Positions 60,328 through 64,000 of a DNA stretch of 64,000 nucleotides are shown here, piece by piece. Within the stretch, counting starts at the first letter, position 1; every line of letters starts with the position of its first letter. The DNA comes from Nocardioides sp. Arc9.136 (GTDB lineage: Bacteria > Actinomycetota > Actinomycetes > Propionibacteriales > Nocardioidaceae). The stretch is from the NCBI RefSeq assembly GCF_030506255.1, contig NZ_CP113431.1:3855001-3919000 (forward strand), written 5' to 3'. The notes below the pieces were generated by a model. It had not been told where the DNA came from, made no database searches, and saw only the letters and a program-made list of their open reading frames with translations. A program made the position numbers and the translations under genes.

Positions 60328-61185
60328 GTGCGGGGTCGGTGGCTGGTCGGAGGCAGCGGTGCGGTGGTGCTCGGAGGCCTGCTCACGGGCCGCGGGGTCC
60401 TGCAGCGGCAGGCGGCGGCCGCCCGGCGGATCGTCGGCAAGCCGCTCGGCGAGGACGCCCACCGCGCGGACAAGGTGTGGAAGAAGACGTACGGCGACCC
60501 GCTGGACCTGCTCGTGCTCGGCGACTCGATCGCGGCCGGGCTCGGCGCGGACTCCCCCGGCGGCACCTTCGGCGCCCAGCTCGCCAAGCGGCTCGCCAAG
60601 GCCGCAAGCCGGTCGGTGCGGCTGCACACCGCCGCGGTGGTCGGCGCGGAGTCCTCGATGCTGCGCGCGCAGCTGGCCGGCCTGCCCGGCGGCTACCGCC
60701 CCGACGTCGCCGTGATCGTGGTCGGCGGCAACGACGTCACCCACCGGGTGCGGGTCTCGGAGTCGCGCCGGCACCTCGCCGAGGCGATCTCGACGCTCCG
60801 GGCGGCCGGCGTCCCGGTCGTCGTCGGCACCTGTCCGGACCTCGGGGCGCTCGGCGTGCTGCAGCAGCCGCTGCGCACCCTCGCCCGCGTCGCGTCGCGC
60901 CAGCTGGCCGCGGCCCAGCGCGACGTCGCCCTCGAGCAGGGCGCGCTCGCGGTCTCGCTTGCCGACGTGGTCGGTCCGTTCTTCGTCACCCGGCCCGACG
61001 AGATGTTCGCCGTCGACCGGTTCCACCCCTCGAGTGCGGGCTACAAGCGGACCGCGAAGGCCGTCCTGCCGAGCGTGCTGGTCGCCCTCTCCCTGGCCGA
61101 CGAGCTGCCGCACGGCCACCACGCTCCCGCCGTGCCGCTGGGCGAGCCCGGCCGTGGACAGGCGTCCCCCGCCCCGGCAGGGTGA
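60328..61185 (+). CDS. SGNH/GDSL-type hydrolase
   Basis: This 285-residue enzyme has an N-terminal hydrophobic segment (LVGGSGAVVLGGLLTG, signal or anchor), then the GDSL block VLGDSIAAGLGAD with nucleophile Ser, GGND with oxyanion Asn, and DRFHPSSAGY with the Asp/His. It should hydrolyse an ester on the cell surface, perhaps an O-acyl group on a glycan. GTG 60328 is the chosen start; earlier GTGs are possible. It is followed by the enoyl-CoA hydratase gene. Confidence 0.86.
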   Translation: MRGRWLVGGSGAVVLGGLLTGRGVLQRQAAAARRIVGKPLGEDAHRADKVWKKTYGDPLDLLVLGDSIAAGLGADSPGGTFGAQLAKRLAKAASRSVRLHTAAVVGAESSMLRAQLAGLPGGYRPDVAVIVVGGNDVTHRVRVSESRRHLAEAISTLRAAGVPVVVGTCPDLGALGVLQQPLRTLARVASRQLAAAQRDVALEQGALAVSLADVVGPFFVTRPDEMFAVDRFHPSSAGYKRTAKAVLPSVLVALSLADELPHGHHAPAVPLGEPGRGQASPAPAG

Positions 61186-61190
61186 GCCGC

Positions 61191-61976
61191 ATGAGCGAGA
61201 CCGCCGGCACCGCCGAGCCCGTCGTCCTCGTCGAGGAGCGCGACCGCGTCCTCGTCGTGACCATCAACCGTCCCGCGGCGAGGAACGCCGTCAACGGCGC
61301 GGTCTCGGCCGCGGTCGCCGCGGCCATGGACCGGCTCGAGTCGCGCGACGACCTCTCGGTCGGCGTCATCACCGGAGCGGGCGGGACCTTCTGCGCCGGC
61401 ATGGACCTCAAGGCGTTCCTCGGCGGCGAGGACGTGATGGCCGGCGGGCGCGGGCTGGCCGGGATCACCACCCGGCCGCCGGCCAAGCCGCTGGTCGCCG
61501 CGGTCGAGGGCTGGGCCCTGGCCGGCGGGTGCGAGGTCGTCCTGGCCTGCGACGTGGTCGTCGCCTCGCGGGAGGCGAGGTTCGGCATCCCGGAGGTCAA
61601 GCGCGGACTGGTCGCCGGCGCCGGCGGGCTGGTCCGGCTGCCGCGGAAGATCCCGCAGAACGTCGCCCACGAGCTCGCGCTCACCGGCGACCCGATGACC
61701 GCGGAGCAGGCCGAGCGGTACGGCCTGGTCAACCGGCTCACCGAGCCCGGCGGTGCCCTGGACGCGGCCCTGGAGCTGGCCGGCCGGATGACCGCCAACG
61801 GCCCCCTCGCCATGGCCGCGACCAAGCGCATCCTCGCCGAGCAGGCCGACTGGGGCGCCCAGGACTTCTGGGAGCAGCAGTCGGCGCTGATGGCCCCGGT
61901 CTTCGCCTCCGAGGATGCCCAGGAGGGCGCTCGGGCCTTCGCCGAGAAGCGGCCGCCCCAGTGGCGGAACCGCTGA
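61191..61976 (+). CDS. Enoyl-CoA hydratase/isomerase family (crotonase)
   Basis: This 261-residue crotonase has VTINRPAARNAVNGAVSA, GAGGTFCAGMDLKAF (oxyanion loop), and GWALAGGCEVVLACDVVVASREARFGIPEVKRGLV. In classic hydratases two Glu act as catalysts; one is visible in the GIPEVKRG block while the other lies in the usual GGCEV position. It probably acts on an acyl-CoA in beta-oxidation. ATG 61191 starts 5 bases after the SGNH stop. Confidence 0.92.
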   Translation: MSETAGTAEPVVLVEERDRVLVVTINRPAARNAVNGAVSAAVAAAMDRLESRDDLSVGVITGAGGTFCAGMDLKAFLGGEDVMAGGRGLAGITTRPPAKPLVAAVEGWALAGGCEVVLACDVVVASREARFGIPEVKRGLVAGAGGLVRLPRKIPQNVAHELALTGDPMTAEQAERYGLVNRLTEPGGALDAALELAGRMTANGPLAMAATKRILAEQADWGAQDFWEQQSALMAPVFASEDAQEGARAFAEKRPPQWRNR

Positions 61977-62022
61977 CCGGACCAGACCGGCCGAAGCGGC
62001 CCGTGACGAGCGGGTCCGCGCG

Positions 62023-62028
62023 TAGTTT
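62023..62028 (+). promoter_or_regulatory. -10 box TAGTTT of a leaderless gene
   Basis: TAGTTT ends 7 bases before ATG 62036. This is the clearest leaderless signature in this part of the window. Confidence 0.5.
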
Positions 62029-62035
62029 GTGGGGC

Positions 62036-63064
62036 ATGGCGCAGGAGAGTGAGCCCGCCGACCTGCTCGACCGGTGGCTGACCCACCGCGAGCAGGGCGG
62101 TGCCGCGCGCACGCCGGTCGCCGGCGCCGTCGACTCGGGGTCGGCGACCGACGTGGACGCGGAGGACCCGCTCTTCGACGAGTCCTTCGAGCCGGCACCG
62201 GAGGAGGTGGAGGCGCCGCTGTTCGAGGCCTCCGCACCGCAGGAGCTGCAGCTCGACTTCGAGCCGGTGATCATCCCCTCGGCCCGCCGCAGGCAGGAGC
62301 GGGCAGGGTCGCGCCGCGGGCGGCTGCGCCCGCGGCGCGACGACCAGGCACCCGAGGCCGCGGGCGACCCGGTCGCCGACCCCGAGGCCGACCCGGTCGT
62401 CACCGACGCCGTCCCGGAGGCTCCGGCCGAGGTCCCGGCCGGGCCGACCCCGGAGGAGGTGCGCGCCGCCGAGGCGCGCGTCGCCGAGGAGGCCCGGGTG
62501 GCAGCCGGGGAGCGCATCGCCGCCCAGCTGGAGGCGGCCCGGGTGGCCGAGCGCGAGACGCGCCCGGCCCGCCCGGTGAGGAGCCCGGCACCACCGGCAG
62601 CGGCGGCCGCACGAGCCACGGTGGACGACGCGTCGACGAACCACGTGTTCCGGCCACGGACCGGCGCCCGACGGGTCGTCGGCCTGCTGCTCCTGGTGCT
62701 GCTCGCGGCCACCGCCGGCGCGGCGTACGCCGCCTCCCGCGACCAGACGACCACCACCCTCGGCCTGGCCGGGACGCTCGCGGTCCTCACCCTGGTCGTC
62801 TGGGCGGTGCGGGCCGGATCGGCGCCGACCCGGATGTCGGTGACCGCCGGGCAGCTGGAGGTGCTGCGCGGGGGCGGGAGGTTCGTCTTCGACCTGCGCA
62901 GTCCCCACACGCCGATCGAGGTGGTGGGTGAGCCGGGGTCGCGTGGGTGGAAGGTGCTGTTCCTGCGGCGGAGCATGGAGCCGTTCGTGGTCGACTCCAC
63001 CATGGTCGACCCCGAGGAGTTCACCGCCGTCCTGCGCCGGCACCGTCCGGAACGGACGGCCTAG
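62036..63064 (+). CDS. Membrane protein with acidic N-terminus and coiled coil, unknown
   Basis: This 342-residue protein has an acidic low-complexity N-terminus (EDPLFDESFEPAPEEVEAPLFE), a Pro/Val-rich linker, a coil (EEVRAAEARVAEEARVAAGERI), two hydrophobic segments (VVGLLLLVLLAATAGAAYA and LGLAGTLAVLTLVVWAV) and a compact C-terminal part (FVFDLRSPHTPIEVVGEPGSRGWKVLFLRR) like a PH-type domain. No family identified. ATG 62036 follows TAGTTT. Confidence 0.6.
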   Translation: MAQESEPADLLDRWLTHREQGGAARTPVAGAVDSGSATDVDAEDPLFDESFEPAPEEVEAPLFEASAPQELQLDFEPVIIPSARRRQERAGSRRGRLRPRRDDQAPEAAGDPVADPEADPVVTDAVPEAPAEVPAGPTPEEVRAAEARVAEEARVAAGERIAAQLEAARVAERETRPARPVRSPAPPAAAAARATVDDASTNHVFRPRTGARRVVGLLLLVLLAATAGAAYAASRDQTTTTLGLAGTLAVLTLVVWAVRAGSAPTRMSVTAGQLEVLRGGGRFVFDLRSPHTPIEVVGEPGSRGWKVLFLRRSMEPFVVDSTMVDPEEFTAVLRRHRPERTA

Positions 63065-63089
63065 GCGCCGCGGCCGCACGCGCCGTACC

Positions 63090-63095
63090 TAGACT
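63090..63095 (+). promoter_or_regulatory. -10 box TAGACT of the thioesterase gene
   Basis: TAGACT ends 6 bases before GTG 63102. It supports a leaderless start there. Confidence 0.5.
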
Positions 63096-63101
63096 CCGCC
63101 C

Positions 63102-63782
63102 GTGAGTCTCGATCCCCACCGCCCAGCAGAGATCAGCGCCGAGGAGCTCGCCGCGGAGACGGCGCTCTACGCGCCGTTCACCCAGGCGGTGCGCGAGCTG
63201 GTGGACGCCACCATCCGGACCACCGTCGACCCGGACACGATCCGTGCCGCCCAGGCGGAGGTCGAGGCGATCACCGCCCGACTGCGCCGCTCGCAGATCG
63301 ACGGCTCCATCGGCGCGCACTTCGGCCACGGCCGCGCCCGGCAGCCGTGGGGCAACACCGTCGTCGGCGTGCGGAACCCGGTGGCGCCGCCGCTGGACCC
63401 GCAGCCCGCCGGCGACCGGCTCGGCGAGGTCCGTGCGGAGGTCGTGCTCGGCGCGGCGTACGAGGGACCGCCGGGACTCGTCCACGGCGGCGTCTCCTCG
63501 CTGCTGCTCGACCAGATGCTGGGCAACGCGGCCGCCGCGGCGCGCAAGCCCGGCATGACCGCCTACCTCAACGTCACCTACCGCCAGCCCACGCCGCTCG
63601 GCCCGCTCCGCCTCGAGGCGTGGGTCGAGCGCACCGAGGGCCACAAGACGTGGGCCCGCGGGCACGTCATCGGCCCGGACGGGCCGACGGTCGAGGCCGA
63701 GGGGCTCTTCGTGCTCCCCCGCTGGGCCCGGGACCTGCTCGCCGCGCGTGGGGCCACCGAGGTGCCGCCGACGTTCGAGTAG
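63102..63782 (+). CDS. PaaI/THEM4-type hotdog thioesterase
   Basis: This 226-residue protein ends in a hotdog domain with GPPGLVHGGVSSLLLDQMLGNAAAA, the conserved HGG and Asp of PaaI/4HBT thioesterases, then AYLNVTYRQPTPLGPLRLEAWVER. It should hydrolyse acyl-CoA thioesters. The first 90 residues are helical and of unknown role. GTG 63102 follows the TAGACT box. A 9-bp hairpin at 63799-63819 follows the stop as terminator. Confidence 0.9.
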   Translation: MSLDPHRPAEISAEELAAETALYAPFTQAVRELVDATIRTTVDPDTIRAAQAEVEAITARLRRSQIDGSIGAHFGHGRARQPWGNTVVGVRNPVAPPLDPQPAGDRLGEVRAEVVLGAAYEGPPGLVHGGVSSLLLDQMLGNAAAAARKPGMTAYLNVTYRQPTPLGPLRLEAWVERTEGHKTWARGHVIGPDGPTVEAEGLFVLPRWARDLLAARGATEVPPTFE

Positions 63783-63798
63783 GTCCCGGTACGACGGC

Positions 63799-63819
63799 GA
63801 CGGCCCCACCGGGGCCGTC
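63799..63819. terminator. Hairpin terminator after the thioesterase gene
   Basis: GACGGCCCC at 63799-63807 pairs with GGGGCCGTC at 63811-63819 across a 3-base loop. It separates two convergent genes. Confidence 0.65.
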
Positions 63820-63863
63820 CTGTCGGACGGGTCCGGGTGGGGCCGGGTGCTGCGGCCGAGGGC

Positions 63864-64000
63864 TCAGACGCGCTCGGAGGGACGGGTGCCGCGCTCGCCG
63901 GCGTCGGTGAGGCGGACCTCCTCCGCGGCCTGCGCCTCGAGCTCGTCGCGGCGGGCCTGGTCGCGCTGGGCGTCGTACTCACCCGGCTGCGAGACCAGGT
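63864..64000 (-). CDS. C-terminal end of an unknown protein (partial)
   Basis: The minus-strand frame from 64000 down to the TGA at 63864 gives 44 residues, LVSQPGEYDAQRDQARRDEL followed by EAQAAEEVRLTDAGERGTRPSERV. It is charged and helical with no known domain. The rest lies outside the window. It is convergent with the thioesterase gene. Confidence 0.5.
   Translation of the reverse strand, partial: LVSQPGEYDAQRDQARRDELEAQAAEEVRLTDAGERGTRPSERV

Overview
The window is high-GC DNA (about 70 percent) from an actinobacterium, most likely Nocardioides or a close relative in the Nocardioidaceae. This rests on mycothiol synthase next to a GlnR-type regulator, an HbhA-like protein, a ppk1/mutT1 pair, CsoR and a Nur-like Fur protein, frequent GTG starts, and many TANNNT boxes 6 to 8 bases in front of start codons, as expected for leaderless mRNAs. 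The genus is inferred from gene content and was not tested by alignment.

Positions 1-25200 form a surface-glycan and sulfur region. After an HbhA-like gene and its XRE regulator come a flippase, a methyltransferase, an asparaginase-like gene, a protein joining an ATP-sulfurylase-like domain, APS kinase and a low-molecular-weight phosphatase, then manA, a GDP-mannose dehydratase, a TauE-type permease, UDP-glucose dehydrogenase and cysD-cysN. Four GT4 glycosyltransferases follow in one overlapping minus-strand operon (13142-17680). A second set (a reductase, a second GDP-mannose dehydratase and another GT4) sits at 22131-25191. Between them lies a sulfur/mycothiol block: sseC, rhodanese, DUF4395, a Cys-containing leader peptide, MoaD, GlnR and MshD. 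Together these genes would supply GDP-mannose, a GDP-deoxyhexose, UDP-glucuronate and PAPS. A sulfated exported glycan is possible, but no sulfotransferase is in the window.

Positions 25300-41300 hold a histidine kinase, a MarR regulator with a clear palindrome, a BrkB-family membrane protein, a nitrobindin-nur-ygfZ operon, DsrE, a large Ala-rich coiled-coil protein with 294-bp internal repeats, an HSL-type esterase, ppk1, a DUF47-pit phosphate transport pair, a DUF559-like protein between related hairpins, and mutT1.

Positions 41300-49500 contain a copper operon (csoR, copZ, a His-tailed membrane-anchored protein, copA) under a readable CsoR operator, a cold-shock gene, and an ECF sigma factor with its membrane partner.

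Positions 49400-64000 hold a frameshifted FemAB/GNAT-like gene, a DksA-type zinc-finger gene with a coupled upstream ORF, hydrolases, tRNA-Lys(TTT) with a LuxR gene ending antisense inside it, a TPP enzyme of the pyruvate oxidase type, two GT4 mannosyltransferase-like genes facing an MptB-like membrane mannosyltransferase, an SGNH hydrolase, an enoyl-CoA hydratase, a membrane protein, a hotdog thioesterase, and a gene cut by the window end.

Translation starts were often moved downstream of the longest ORF, using domain starts, ribosome binding sites and TANNNT boxes. No CRISPR array, insertion sequence, integrase or rRNA was seen.
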